Assembly (NCBI GenBank): GCA_014529385.2
Contig: CM043969.1
Coordinates: 74,194,676 to 74,258,675 of the forward strand
Length of the DNA stretch: 64,000 bases
Direction: 5' to 3'
Origin: Adiantum capillus-veneris
Taxonomy: Eukaryota > Streptophyta > Polypodiopsida > Polypodiales > Pteridaceae
Every line of letters begins with the position of its first letter. Position 1 is the first letter of the stretch. Below, piece after piece: positions 45,883 through 57,435 of this stretch. A model generated the notes under the pieces. The model was not told the DNA's origin. It ran no database searches and saw nothing but the letters and a program-made list of their open reading frames with translations. A program made the position numbers and the translations under genes.

Positions 45883-46259
45883 CTTTCTCTCTCATCCCCT
45901 ACATGCAAGCCTCTCCCCCTCCTAAGTAGGGATTGTAAAGACTTTTTTGTACACACACAAAGCATCCAATTCCCCTATGGTTGACCTTTGGACACAACCT
46001 TTGAATTTTGGAACCTTAGCATTTTGGAAGTCTTAATGGTCTGAACCTTAGGGTCTTTTTAGCCCATGGTTGCACATGGCTCTTTTGCAGATGCCCCCCC
46101 CTTTGGATCCCTATTTTCTCTCCTTTGGATCCCTACTGTGGCCGGTCTGCTAGCTTAACCAATATTCTAGCTTTTTCTCCCCTGGCACTTCCCCATATTA
46201 AATGATCAGTTTAACATGAGAAAATCATTTAAGAGAATTAGATATTGATTATTATGACA
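44649..46259 (-). repeat. 5' LTR of the chromovirus (right)
   Basis: Starts TGTAACATTTAATGG and ends GATTATTATGACA. It differs from the left LTR at scattered positions and by a longer GT run (about 45850-45882). Confidence 0.9.
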
Positions 46260-46264
46260 GGAAC
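46260..46264 (+). repeat. Target-site duplication, right (GGAAC)
   Basis: Identical to 40040-40044. Confidence 0.9.
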
Positions 46265-47580
46265 AACTTGTGAAAAGGGCACCATAGCAAAAATTGCAAA
46301 AAAAGTTGACCAAAATCATCAAAAAACTAGTAGCTAATCAAAAAGCGCAAGGCAGACATAAAAATTTTCTTGTTTTGTTGGTTTAGAATATGACAAGCCA
46401 CTAACCACATTCATGCTTTAAGACCTCTACATAAGGTTAGTGCTTCATTGTCATTATTCTCTCTATGTTTTCCATTTTGGATATTCAAATAAAAATCTCT
46501 TTGTAGAATCTACCACTATCCTTGCTGCTCTAAACTTGTTGAACTCTTTTCTAGAAGTGTACTTAGTGCTCTTGTTATGAAAAAAGTCTCTAGCTGCTAT
46601 GATAGAATGTTGACTAGAGAGAATTTAACAGTGGTATGTTGCTAGCTTATCTCCATGCACTTCAGCTATTTGTAGAGGCATTTTTGTAATTAGACTATAT
46701 AGCATTAGGCCTAGCGCATTGGAGACTGGACTAGAGTGCCCTACAAATTTCTTCAAAGGGTATTTCACATACATATTGACAATGGCCTGAAATTTTAGAT
46801 GTCTGGTGCAAGGTTGCAATTGGGATCAATTGGGTAAATTGTAATCTAACTAGTGTGCAATTCCAATGTATTCATCTAGCCCAATCTTAGAATTTTTGGC
46901 GACTTCTTTATCATGATCTTTTGCTTTGGGTTGTACAATAGAGTCCAACATAGATAAGGAGGCTGATTCCACAACCACTACCACTAAGGAGGTTTTAGCT
47001 ATGGGTGTTGCAAGTATACTAACATCTCCTACTTCTTGAGTGGGCAACATTTCTATTTCTTTCTCCAAGTGAGGAAATCTCACTCTCCTTGAGAGTCTTA
47101 CTTTGGATTGATTTACCTATGTCTTCATTCTTTCACTTCTTATTCTTGTTTTTGCTACTCAGTTACCTAGATATTGAGTGATATTCTTAAAGCCCTCAAT
47201 ATATATGTCTATGAAGTTCTCACTTGGAATGTACTCTTTAAGCTCTACCCACCCTGCTTTTGACATTTTCACTCCGTCACAATCAAACTTCACTAATTCC
47301 TAAGCAAAGGCCACATGCTGTAACAAGTAGGAATCACCTTTAAGGAGCTTTACTTCGAGACCTGGAGAAATTTCAAGATTTGAACAATTTTTCTCTAGCT
47401 CCTTAGGAATCCCATAGTCTTTAAAGGGCATTTGTTATTTATCTTGAAAGAATAAGTGGAATCTCTAATCACTTGCACCATTTGGTAAGTGAAAATCTTG
47501 ATACCAGGAACTTGGTGTTGAGCCAATTGCATCAATTGACTTATTATGTAGTACTTGTAAAAAGAACTCCTAATGGACAT
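46265..47580. other. No gene supported
   Basis: Target sequence to the right of the chromovirus. A 77-codon minus-strand frame (46850-47083) and others have no motif. Composition is ordinary and AT-rich. Confidence 0.35.
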
Positions 47581-48468
47581 TAGGCCCTTGCAGAGCTTCT
47601 AAATTGGCATCCTATGGCCCTAGGGCCACATGCTACCCTCTATGCTAGCAAGAAGCCCTATGGACCTACGGTCATAAGGTGGCTAAGGTGCCCTCTAACT
47701 ATATTATATAGCACCTCTACATAACGCATGTTATGGACTAAGGCCATTTAGTGGCCTAGGTAGATTTGTAGAGAATTTTTTCTAACACCAAATGGCAACC
47801 TAGTCTCGTATGGTTCCAAAGGTGATCTTGTAGGTGCCCTTGGGTATGTATCCTTGTAGAGACTCCATGTTGGCACCCTATGGCCCTAGCGCCAAAAATT
47901 ACCTTCTAGAATAATGTGAATCCTATGGACTTATGCTATTAAAAGGAACCATATGGCCCTATGCCAAGGTTCTCATGTAGGGTGACAAAAGTGACCTCTT
48001 AGGGTCCCTTTGTTGAACCCCTTTGACCAAGGTTCTCTTTAAGATCTTTCCATGGTAACATCTACTCTATAGAACCTTATCCTCCTTGTAGAGCCCCTAT
48101 GTTTAGCACCCTATGGACCTAGGGCCACAAGGTGCCTCCTATGCTACTGAGGAACCCTATGACCCTTATATAAAACTATTTACAGATAAAACATAATAGC
48201 TTCAAGGACATGCTCTTTAAGATCTATAGATAGTAACATCTACACAAGCACCTAATCATTCTTGTAGAGTCTTTATCTTAGCACTCTATGGCCCTCTGAC
48301 CCTTGGGCCATAGGATAACCAAGATGCGATCTAGAGCCCATGTAGGTGCCCTTGAGTGACCTAAATGACCCTATAGAGCTTTTATATTGGTACCCTATGG
48401 CCCTAGGGCCACAAGGTTCCATATAAATTAATAAGAGCTTTTGTGTCCATGTTGCCCATGTAGGTGCC
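47581..48468 (+). repeat. Degenerate repeat built on CCCTATGGCCCTAGGGCCAC
   Basis: Variants of this string recur about seven times (near 47610, 47665, 47875, 47945, 48105, 48285, 48395), separated by variable text with GTAGAG and GTAGGTGCC. The core GGCCCTAGGGCC is a perfect 12-bp palindrome at 47617 and 48406. No coding frame. Confidence 0.6.
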
Positions 48469-49274
48469 TGTAAGATCCCCAAAATTTGGGTCTCTTTCGA
48501 AAATAAGAAAAATAGATTCTAATGTCCATTTTGTTAAATTTTGATTTATGATTCTCGATTGACAATATTAAAAGGTCCCAAAGTAAAAAACAAGGTCGTT
48601 TCCATGTTCCACTAGGTCAGACGGCTGTTTGATTCAATTTAGAGAAAAACCGCTATTTTTTAGCTTTTTCATGCTTTTTACGCTTTTAGGTGCTTTTTTG
48701 CAAAAAGTAGGGTTGGATCCTTAATCTACGTGTTCCAAAGAAGCTATGGTTCAATTTTGTAAAAGTCTACTTTACGAGTGCTTTTTATGCTATTTTTAGT
48801 TTTTCATGTTTTTAATTGCTTTTTAGTGAAAAGCGAGTCCGCTTTCTTATTCCAGTGGGACAAGGGGAACCCGTGGTTCAATTTTTTTTAAAAAAGTTTT
48901 TTTTTCTTTTTACGCTATTTTTAGCTTTTCGTGCTTTTCGGCGTTTTAAAAAGTAATGTGCTTTTTAGAATGACCTAAACATAAGAATATTAATTTTAGT
49001 CTCCATCGGGTTTAAAAGTGACCACTCGGAGAAAAAACGATACTAAACGAGATTTTTACGAGAATTATTCTTATAAAAAGCAGTACCGTAAATACGTCGA
49101 GGCAGTACGGGAAAGTCATAATTACTATCTTCTTCAGTAGTCCATATCTCTTTCAAAGACCGTTTCAGTTCTTGGTATTTCTGTTTACGCTCCAGTTTGG
49201 TCCACTCTTGGTCTTTTGTTGTTTCTTTTTTTATTTTTCAGATTTTTGTGATTTTGTTTCGGTTTTAGCTTTTC
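48469..49274 (-). other. 3' part of the gag-protease element or an unpaired LTR-like end
   Basis: It begins TGTAAGATCCCC, which looks like an LTR start, and is rich in TTTTACGCTTTT-type repeats (GCTTTTTATGCTATTTTTAG and variants). It does not match the LTR at 56105, and no partner was found, so its nature is open. Confidence 0.3.
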
Positions 49275-50764
49275 TTACCTGTTTTTTTTCCTCTCGCGTT
49301 CTTTCTTTTCGATTTTCTGAGAATTTTCCTGATATTTAATCTTTACACAATCCTCTGCTTTTACAAGCATCAAATAGTGAGTTTTACCTTTTATCCTGGG
49401 CACCATGTTCTCTCTCGCTTTCTTTCCTGCTCTTTTCCTCCTATAGCGTTCTTGGCGTCTAGGGTGTTGATTAGCAAAATCATAAAACTTGATATTCTCG
49501 GCTTCATTTCCACGCTCACTTGAGGTGTCTGAACACTCATTATCTGCATCATCATTTACTTCCAAATGTTCAGAGGAGTTGTAAAACTCTTCGTGTTCTA
49601 GAGGTTCCACCGTCTCTTTTTCTGGTACAACGCTTACCATGTAATAGGGTAGCACATCATAGCCATCCTTATCGCAAAATTTTGTTGTTGGACTGTTGGT
49701 AATGGTACAGACATCCAATGTTGCCAGTATGTGTTCCCATTCTAGAGGTTCCAAGGCATCTTCAGGGAAAGGTTCCGGAATATACTCCTTGTCCTCAATT
49801 GCTCTTTCTAAGACGCATTCCTCTTTTCTTAAGCTTCCACAATGTGAAGCTCCGCACATCCATAGCTCTTTTGGTTGCCCTAACCATGCTGGTAGTTTCG
49901 ATCCTGCTACTGTAGCCGAATCAAACTCTTCCACTGGTGTTTGGTTTACATCTTTGTAACTATGGTCTTTCATGTGTATTTTAGTTGTTGTCTCGCCATG
50001 TCTGAGGTATATGTGGTCATAACCCCAATCTTGGACCATCTTCAGTTGTCGCATGAATGGTCGTCCCAAGATTATCTCATAATTGTTCTTTTTGTCGAAA
50101 TCGACTATTGCAAATGTATGCTCATACTCGATTCCACACGAAGTGACAATTACTTTTTCTAAGAGTCCTAGAGGCTTCTCCATGAACCCATCTGCCAACT
50201 GCAGTTTCATTCTGGTAGCCCTCAGAGCTGGTTTTCCCCATTTTTTCCAGATTTCCTTGGTGGCGATAGCAACTCCCGCTCCACTATCAAGAATAGCTTT
50301 GGAAACTACTCCTTCGAATTCTACCGATAGCGTGGTGTTTCCGTCTTCTCTCTCGCAATATTCTCCAACCTTATTCAATGGTACTAGTCTAGTGTTTAGG
50401 TTAGGTCTGTCCAACTCCCTGATTCCTTCTTGGAGCTTCAAGGTGGGGTCTTTCACTCCAAATTTTTCTAGGAATTTTCCTACTGTGGTCCACATGTTTG
50501 GCCTTAACCTTAGGAGTTCTGCTAACGTGATTGTGCATGCCACCGGGGTGGATAACAGCTCAATCAATCCTTGTGAATCCATCACCTTGTTAGAAGAAAG
50601 TCTTTGAGATGGGATTGCTCTCACTTCCGACTTAGTTTCATATTCTCCCAGGTAAGAGGGTAAAGTTCTCAAAGAGTCTGGTTGGCTGTGCCTCAAACTA
50701 ATAGATCCTTGGTCTCCCCCTTGTGAACGTATCTCAAAGTCCATCTGCGATCTTGCCTCAAATT
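49275..50764 (-). CDS. Retropepsin-type aspartic protease of the gag-protease element
   Basis: A 489-codon frame from 50744. The catalytic motif LDSGAGVAIATKEIW lies about one third along (residues near 155-170), followed by a flap-side region and the second hydrophobic motif YEIILGRPFM, as in Ty3/gypsy retropepsins. The protease cuts the gag polyprotein during particle maturation. A long acidic part (EPFPEDALEPLEWEH) and a very basic C terminus (RRQERYRRKRAGKKARE, then KKERERKKNR) follow. No RT, RNase H or integrase is found downstream. The frame is joined to gag upstream except for a 20-bp tandem duplication near 50745-50785. Confidence 0.8.
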
Positions 50765-51151
50765 CTTCGATCTTGCCTCAAATTCTTCAATAGGAGGTAA
50801 GATCACATTCTTTTCTTTTCTCGTGTTGTTCATGGGGTTACTCATCCCATTAGCCTCGTTGGCCTCACGGATTTTCTTCCACGGATCATCTAGACCGTTA
50901 CCGTCCTTACCCATTTTTGCCAATATTTTAGGCTGGAACCCGTCACTTGCCCCATCATTGGTATTTGGAACTACGATAGGCTCTCCTCTGGACTCATAAT
51001 CATTAGTGAGTCTTTCCTTTGTTTCTTCATGTTTTTCTAATGTTGGTTGGATAGGGGTTGGAGCTAGTGCATCATGACAATTTGCCGGTTTACCCATCGG
51101 GTCTTCCATCAATGATTGAGCCGTCTCGATCATCTTTTTACACATATCCAA
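50693..51151 (-). CDS. Linker between gag and protease (same polyprotein frame)
   Basis: An acidic and basic, low-complexity stretch with DMCKKMIETAQSLMEDP, in phase with the gag frame upstream (one TAA between, near 51160). It ends by shift at the 20-bp duplication. No domain recognised; by position it is the gag-to-protease spacer. Confidence 0.5.
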   Translation of the reverse strand: MDMCKKMIETAQSLMEDPMGKPANCHDALAPTPIQPTLEKHEETKERLTNDYESRGEPIVVPNTNDGASDGFQPKILAKMGKDGNGLDDPWKKIREANEANGMSNPMNNTRKEKNVILPPIEEFEARSKNLRQDRRWTLRYVHKGETKDLLV

Positions 51152-51166
51152 CCTTTGTTTTTCTAT

Positions 51167-52048
51167 TTATGCATATGGATAAGTCATCCACCTTTGCTCC
51201 TGGGTTTGGTTCTTTTTAAGTCGAGCTTCATAAGTTTTTAGCAGTGCATCCAGCTGCTCGTTTACCTTGTCTGCCAGTACATATCCTCCTGATCCTGCAC
51301 TTTTGGGCTCTGCTATTTCCTTGGGTGCTGTGGTTGCTGTGGTGTGTGAGCTTAAGCTAGCTAGATCCTCTAACCGCTCCAATTTGTTCTTTGTATGTTT
51401 CAACTCCTCAGATAGGGCTGTTTGCTCTCGTTCTTTCCTGGCTTTCCTACGCGCCTTTCTAGCTTTCCAAGTGCTTCTTTGATTTTTCGTTTCTGAACTT
51501 TGGGCATCGGTTTTTGGTTCTTCTACTATGGGTTCGTTTGTCCTTCTTTGGGTTTGGGTTCGTGTTACCGCCTGAATAGGTATGATTGTTTCATTTTCCG
51601 ATCCTCCACCGGAAGGTACTGTTTCTAACATGTTCAAGGTGGTTTTTGCTCCTTTGCTCGGGTTTTTAGGGCAATCGGGAATCAAATGAGTAATTCCACA
51701 TTCTGGGCAATACGCATTGACTCTAATGATTTCATCATGAGGACAGTCTCTCAGCCAATGGTCTCCTCCACACTTGTAACAGGGTCCCTTGGGTTGTTGA
51801 GGTGCTCCTTGAGCCCCTCTTTGCTAATAAGCCTGTCTCTGTCCGCCCATGCCTCCATTGGCTATGAACATCAGTGTTCGTTCATCTAAGCTATATCTTC
51901 CTTCTCCTGTGGCCTGTGTAGCAGTTGGTGGTCCTTGATTCCCTATCATGCTCCATGGTTCTGGTGTCGAGGGTTCTTCCGGTGGATAATAGACAGGGTT
52001 TTCCGCATATCCATTGGGATCTTCATAATATGCATGCATAGGCACCAA
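51167..52048 (-). CDS. Gag nucleocapsid with two zinc knuckles, and basic linker
   Basis: Frames 52048-51824 and 51685-51167 are in the same phase, separated by a TAG where CAG would give Gln. Between and across them lie two CX2CX3HX4C knuckles: CYKCGGDHWLRDC near 51775 and CPECGITHLIPDC near 51700. Such knuckles bind the element RNA for packaging. Upstream is a Pro/Tyr-rich segment (PVYYPPEEPSTPEPW). Downstream is a strongly basic helix (KARKARRKARKERE) and a coiled coil (LKHTKNKLERLEDLASL). Confidence 0.8.
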
Positions 52049-52099
52049 AGCCTTTTCTTCTGATTCAGTTATTGTTGGTGTGTATTTGATACCAACTGG

Positions 52100-52671
52100 T
52101 CATAATCCTGGTAGGGGTGGTTGTTGCCCCAACACCGGTTGTGGTCTTTCTACACCTACAGGTCCTGGTAAGTTGCGTGCTTGATATATGGGCATCGATG
52201 GAACTTGAGGGGAAGCTACTGGAGCTTCGGGAGCGTAAGGTCTCTCTCTCACATATCCCTTGTTATAATAACATTCCTCGGTCCCATGGTTCATCCATTT
52301 TTGTTCCATAGCACACCACTTGGGTTGTTTAGCCTGGGGTTTGGCATACAAGTTGATCTTTTTTAGCACTTCATCTATGATCTGCTCCTGGTTTACCGCT
52401 ATTTCGCCTTTCAGTGCTGTCTTGGAAGACTTGCTCCCACTTTGCTGTGAAGATGAATCGTCATCAAGGTCCTTCAACTCCCCTTCTTTGTAGACCGCAC
52501 AATTGTCCACAAGGTACAGAGCCTCCTTGGTCAACTCATTCAGCGTCGTGCTCCTCTTCATATGTAAGTCTTTCTGGAGATCTGCATTCCTTAGTCCTTG
52601 GATGAATATAAGCATAAGTCTGGACTGAGTTGGCAGTTCTTCAATAGGACAAAACTTAACATATCTTTTTA
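52100..52671 (-). CDS. Gag capsid C-terminal part
   Basis: This continues the capsid after a 1-nt shift near 52675: VKFCPIEELPTQSRLMLIFI, then IQGLRNADLQKDL and a helical region, an Asp/Ser-rich stretch (DLDDDSSSQQSGSKSSK), and a Pro-rich tail (PEAPVASPQVPSMP). It stops at TGA near 52100 in the same phase as the nucleocapsid frame, consistent with CGA-to-TGA decay. Confidence 0.75.
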
Positions 52672-54288
52672 GTCTTAGGGCTGCTTTCGTACAGATTCTC
52701 CATCTCTCTGTTTGAATTTATGGATTTGTGAGACGGTATTCTGAGCTATTCCCCTTTGAGAGAATTCCTCAATAAACTCGTCAAACACTTCCTCCATCGA
52801 CTCAAAGTCTCTACGCTCTACAGAGTCAAACCAAGTGGAAGCATCATCCTCTAGGGTTAGTCCAAACCCTGCGAATTGGGTAGGAAAATCTAACACCTCT
52901 TCAGATCTAATTACACGCACAAAGGCTGCTACATGATCTCTTGGGTCTCTGTTTCCTGTGTATTTCTTGTTTACCCATTTTTGCACTTGAGAAGGTCTAA
53001 TTCTGCGATGGTCTACAAACCTCATCATTGGATCACCCCGTCCCAGTCGATACACCTCCTCGGGCCTTCTGTAATAGGCTGGTTCCTCTCCCAATGGTGC
53101 TCCTAAGCCATAATTTCTAACGGTTCTCGTTGGAGGTGGTTCTTCTCTTCGAACTCGTTCCATGGGTGGTCCTCCAGGCTCTACTGACCCTTGTGTCTTT
53201 GGCTTACTCTCTGCTTGATACCTTGAATAGTGTGGTGGTTCTTGCAAATCCCTGAGCCCTCGTGCGGCGTGATAACCATCTCGGTTTCGGTCTGGTTCCA
53301 TTGTTGCACTATGTCGAAGCCATGCCTGCAATGATGGCTGGTTTGCTGGTTGGTCTTGGTTGTTGAATGCTTGCGGTCGGGTGGAATGAGAGGTAGTGTC
53401 ATACTCATCTGAAAATGGATTTGTTGACTTTCTTGGGGTGTGGGCGGCTCTCGGCATTTCCTCAGGGGCATATGCTGATGCTCCTGGACCTGTTTCTCTT
53501 TCTACTTCCTCTGGGAGAATACGTTGGTATTCTCGCCCGTATCTATCAATGAAAACTATGCCCTTCCCCGTAGCAGTTTCATAAGAGAATAAGTAAAGAA
53601 CCTTGTCTTTGCTTAGTTCGTTTACGTATGGTTCTTTGCTGCAAAAGTAAGAGACAATACCCTCACTCTCATGTTTGTAGATTCCCACATTCTCGTTATA
53701 AGTTGGAATCTTGGTTTTTTTCTTATCATACATAAAAATAGCTCCGGGCCGATCAATGTTTGGTGGCGGTTCTTGAGTTTCTGAAACCATTTTCCCTTTT
53801 GCCACGTTATCTCCATATCTGTTGTAATCTTCAGGATTGCTAACTATTAAATAGTGGTTCCCCTTTTCGTCTCGGAATATATCTCCATCATCATACACTC
53901 GGATTATCTCCAATATTTGTGATGGCCTCTCTTCGATACAAATGCACTTGCGGCCTCGATAGTAAGAATAGACTAGGGCTCCTCTTGAGTTTGTTCCCTC
54001 CAAGAAGATCACCGTGAGCCTGGAATCATTCAAAGTATTTTGGGAGGTGCTTCCTCCTTGCATAGGTCCATCATAGATGAGACCTCCTGGTTGCTGACTA
54101 CCCATCATGAAGAAAGATTTGTCTGACGAAGTGTCAGTATCACTACCTTCCTCAATAATCGATGCTAGCGGATCTAGCCTTGCCTGAGTTACACTCTCTT
54201 CTGTGGACACTAAGCTACCTTGGTCACCTACCACCTTCTGGTCTCTAACAATGTATCTTCCTGATCTTAAATTCATCAAACTTATCAA
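52672..54288 (-). CDS. Gag (long N-terminal region and capsid domain)
   Basis: A 537-codon frame starts at 54288 (MISLMNLRSGRYIVRDQK). The first 300 residues are unlike common gag: they include two blocks with alternating strands and charged loops (RGALVYSYYRGRKCICIEER; GKGIVFIDRYGREYQRI). A Pro/Arg-rich hinge follows. The final 110 residues form the Retrotrans_gag-type capsid segment: WVNKKYTGNRDPRDHVAAF, FGLTLEDDASTWFDSV and FIEEFSQRGIAQNTVSQIHK. It assembles the virus-like particle. Its N-terminal extension is unusual for Ty3/gypsy gag and could hold an added domain. Confidence 0.8.
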
Positions 54289-56086
54289 TGCAATTTATCA
54301 CAATTCCAACCACTCACCTGGCAATGGGTCAGTCTGTGCACAACTTCTTGCTTTGTTGCTGAATATACCTGTACACAAGAGTTTTAAGTTTGGCAATTGA
54401 ATAAAAGCATTTATCTGCTAGAGATTATCTTAGTAATGATTGGTATAAATGGAGAGTTAATCTCAACCACTATTGTATTTTATACACTGCTGATGTTTTG
54501 GATTAGGTTTGCTAATCTGAAACAGTACTTCCCTCTGATGTTGGCCAATTTACGCGAAAAAGTCTGAATTCGGTCCTTGCTTCGTCAAATGGGCAAACAA
54601 CGTCCAAATTCTTTTCTAAAAGAAGTTCTAGAACCCTTAAGCCAAATGGAACCTCACTGTCTAGGCCAGGTCAAATTATCTCTGCAGTATGCCCCAATAG
54701 ACATCCTACACGTAGGATGTCTCATGCTGTGTTTTGCCTGGATTTTTGCACTGTAGTTTCCCTTTGTTGTGCTGAGCTTACAACTGCTTTTACTTTTTGA
54801 TTTGGACACCTATTAGCTAGTCAATGAGTCAGAAATCTGTTCCGACGGCCTGTTGATGGTACTGATCAGTCTAATCAACTCCAAATTGGACCGAAATTGA
54901 CTAGGAGGCTTACCTTAGGCTATATAGCACCTTACAATGCTCAAAGTCAAATTCTGGCTTCATTTTCTTGCATTAGACATCCTACACGTAGGATGTCTTT
55001 TTCTTCAGAATGGCTTTAAACTCAAGGCTCAAGCTCCCCTTGAGTTGCTGATCACTTTGGTATACTCAGAATTCAATTTGGAGTCCCAAATCACTCAGAA
55101 GACATCCTACGCGTAGGATGTCTTTTTGACCTGTTTGACCCCAGATTTGTCCCACAGCTTCCCCTTGATGTCAGTATCCCAGTGGTATGCTTAGATTTTG
55201 ATTTGGATGTCAAAAGTCCCAAACTTCAGCTGTTTTTGCTTTTTCAGTCGAAAGTGCCAAAGTTCACTTTGAACCCAATTTTCTTACCCAAATGAGGTGG
55301 AACCCCTTTCAGTCACTCAATATATCATGCAAGACATACTCATGCAGCCATCTTATGGTTTTGGTCTCAAGCTAATGTTTTGGCACTATTTGGGTAGGAT
55401 GTCTAGCAATTTCAGTCTATCTGGCGTTATCCTATCAAGATATGGCCAAATTTCCACTTTCCAGTTGAAATTAGGGTAAACCCTACCTTCTGAACACACT
55501 GGTCAACTCAAAATCCCAAAATTCCTCCCAAGTTGGCTTGTAGACATCCTATGCGTAGGATGTCTATTGGCTTAAAATTAAAGTCTTTTCTGACAGGAAT
55601 GCTCCTGATGCTCTGTAGATCTATCAGAAACACTCACAGTAACTTTTGGACTTCAATTAGGCTTTCAACCACACTTTTGCGTCTTTTACAAACTTGTAAT
55701 GATTCTACCAAGCAAGTGTACATGCATGAAATGCTCTAGATCTGAATCATGATGTCCTACTTACTCTACTCCTACCTATCATGAAGAAATAGTGATAATG
55801 GTGTTTTTGGTTGCTTTTTGGCCTCTCCGGACTCTCAAGCTCTCCTCTCACCGCTTCTACCACTCCAAATCCTACTCTAGAACTCGACTACTACCTAAAA
55901 CTACCTAAGTCTACCTCCTCTACCTAAGTCAAAGGATCTAGACCAGACACACGCTTCCTAGACTCCCTCTAAGACCTAGAGAGTCCTCTACCCTCTGATC
56001 CTATCTAAATGTAAAGCGAGACTCTTGGCAAGCCAAAAATCCCAATCCTCAAGGATTAGTTTCAGTCACCTACCTAAGGTTTTCGT
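54289..56086 (-). promoter_or_regulatory. 5' leader of the gag-protease element with four palindromes
   Basis: A 1.8-kb untranslated leader between PBS and gag ATG, unusually long. It contains four 24-bp palindromes (54699-54722, 54975-54998, 55100-55123, 55542-55565) and a half site near 55395. No long frame. Confidence 0.6.
54699..55565. repeat. Four copies of a 24-bp palindrome, AGACATCCTAC-centre-GTAGGATGTCT
   Basis: The arms AGACATCCTA and TAGGATGTCT are identical in all four. The centre is CACG (twice), CGCG (once, giving a perfect palindrome) and TGCG (once). Flanking sequence is not repeated, so these are isolated sites, not a tandem array. Confidence 0.92.
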
Positions 56087-56104
56087 CCCCGGCAGCGGCG
56101 CCAA
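56087..56104 (-). promoter_or_regulatory. Primer-binding site, tRNA-Asp-like
   Basis: The minus strand reads TTGGCGCCGCTGCCGGGG directly after the LTR end. The usual plant Asp-type PBS is TGGCGCCGTTGCCGGGG; one base differs. Confidence 0.85.
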
Positions 56105-56990
56105 TGTTGGACGGATACGCCACGACGGACATTAGCACAGCGAGAACTCACCTAACATGTAATGTCATCTAAAGACGAAGCTCGAACCGTAGTCGCGTGG
56201 AAGCAAGCATAAGGTGTCAACCTACACTCGACTGACTCCTAACTAATTCCTACAGAGGTCCCTACCAATTGTCTAAGTCACAGCCTTCAAGAGTGCAAAA
56301 GAGGAAACTTCCTACAACGCTTGCTAGAGCCGAACACCCATCAAACACTTTCGAAACACCATAGACTTGAAGGAGACCCTATTAATACCTATAGGCTGCT
56401 CTCCCTAAGGTCTATGAACCAAAATCACGACCCAAAACACCTGGTGCAGAAACACGTAGTATGTCTGGCCGAAATCTGCAGATCTTCGTTTCCAAAATCT
56501 TAAGTGCCTAATGTGTAGTTCTAATCAATGTGAACGCGTGGATATGCTGCAATGCAAAATCAGATAACGTATGCTCACCCAAACAACTGATGAAGCTCGT
56601 AGAAGGAGCTCCCAAAGCCGGACCGTACGCGCGCAATGTTGGTATCGGCGCGTAGCTCTAGTCGGGGGCAACACGCTACACTTCTCCGCACTCGATTCCG
56701 AACACCGTAGCACACGTAGCGTCAAGACAAGCTCACACTCTCTCTCTCGTACACAGTACGCTCACTCACAGACTTCAAACTTGTTTTTAAAAATGACAAA
56801 AGGGTTTTTCATTAAGTTCAAAAAGTGGTATATATACCTTACAACTTCTCAAACCCTAAAGTTCCAAAATCAATCATCTACTCAATCTAACTATCAAAAC
56901 TGGGATACAATCTGGAAACTTTTGTAAGTCCCAATATTTACAAGGTGAAAAATCGGGTTTTCCTCAATGAATGAATAATTACAAAAATAA
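56105..56990 (-). repeat. 5' LTR of the gag-protease element (right limit approximate)
   Basis: Starts TGTTGGACGG beside the PBS. It is CpG-rich around 56600-56760 (CGTACGCGCGC, CGGCGCGTAG) in contrast to the AT-rich surroundings. No second copy lies in the window, so the right edge and the 3' LTR are not seen. Confidence 0.6.
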
Positions 56991-57435
56991 TAGTCCTCCA
57001 AGTAGTTAGATGCCGTGGGGTGTGTCCAGCTTCTAACATGTAGCTAGCTTAGTTACAAAGGATAATGTTAATGGAGCAGCCAACAGCAACAGGTCTTGGA
57101 GTTTGCACAAGTCGACCTTGGCTCAACTACCGCGTAAGCTTAATTGAGAGTACGAGAAAGAGAAATTATCCACATCAACAAGCTTAGGTGGCACATGTAG
57201 TGCTCATGTACGATTGTGTAGAGCATTTTAGAGATCCTTTTGCAGTGTCATACTATGTATGCATTATGTGGATACAAGTTGAGCTAGCTATAGCTTGTAG
57301 GTAGCAGGTTCGCAGGTTTAGAGGTGTTTTTGGACATGTATACGTCCAAAGAGCCACTTGGTTAGGAGTGAGCTATTTTACCATGGTTTTAGCAGTGCTA
57401 TGTATGCCATTTGTGGATTTTTCTAATGAGACACT
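56991..57435. other. No gene seen
   Basis: Spacer between the gag-protease LTR and the dispersed repeat. Confidence 0.35.

Larger units (their letters stand above)
40045..46259 (-). mobile_element. Ty3/gypsy chromovirus with internal gag-RT deletion
   Basis: A complete insertion: perfect GGAAC duplications, near-identical LTRs of about 1.6 kb (40045-41639 and 44649-46259), a Met-tRNA PBS beside the right LTR, a polypurine tract beside the left LTR, and 3.0 kb of internal sequence on the minus strand. The internal region encodes a gag N terminus, the end of RT, RNase H, integrase and a chromodomain. Most of gag, all of protease and most of RT are missing. The LTRs differ at few positions besides a GT repeat, so the insertion is young compared with the other elements here. 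The family is the same as the pol halves at 11222-12754 and 29844-30165. Confidence 0.92.

Noticed and set aside
48469-49274. 3' LTR of the gag-protease element
   Set aside because: It starts TGTAAGATCCCC, unlike the 5' LTR start TGTTGGACGG, and the two do not match.
54699-55565. CRISPR-like array (repeated palindromes)
   Set aside because: Spacing is irregular (276, 125 and 442 bp), there is no cas gene, and the context is a plant retrotransposon leader.
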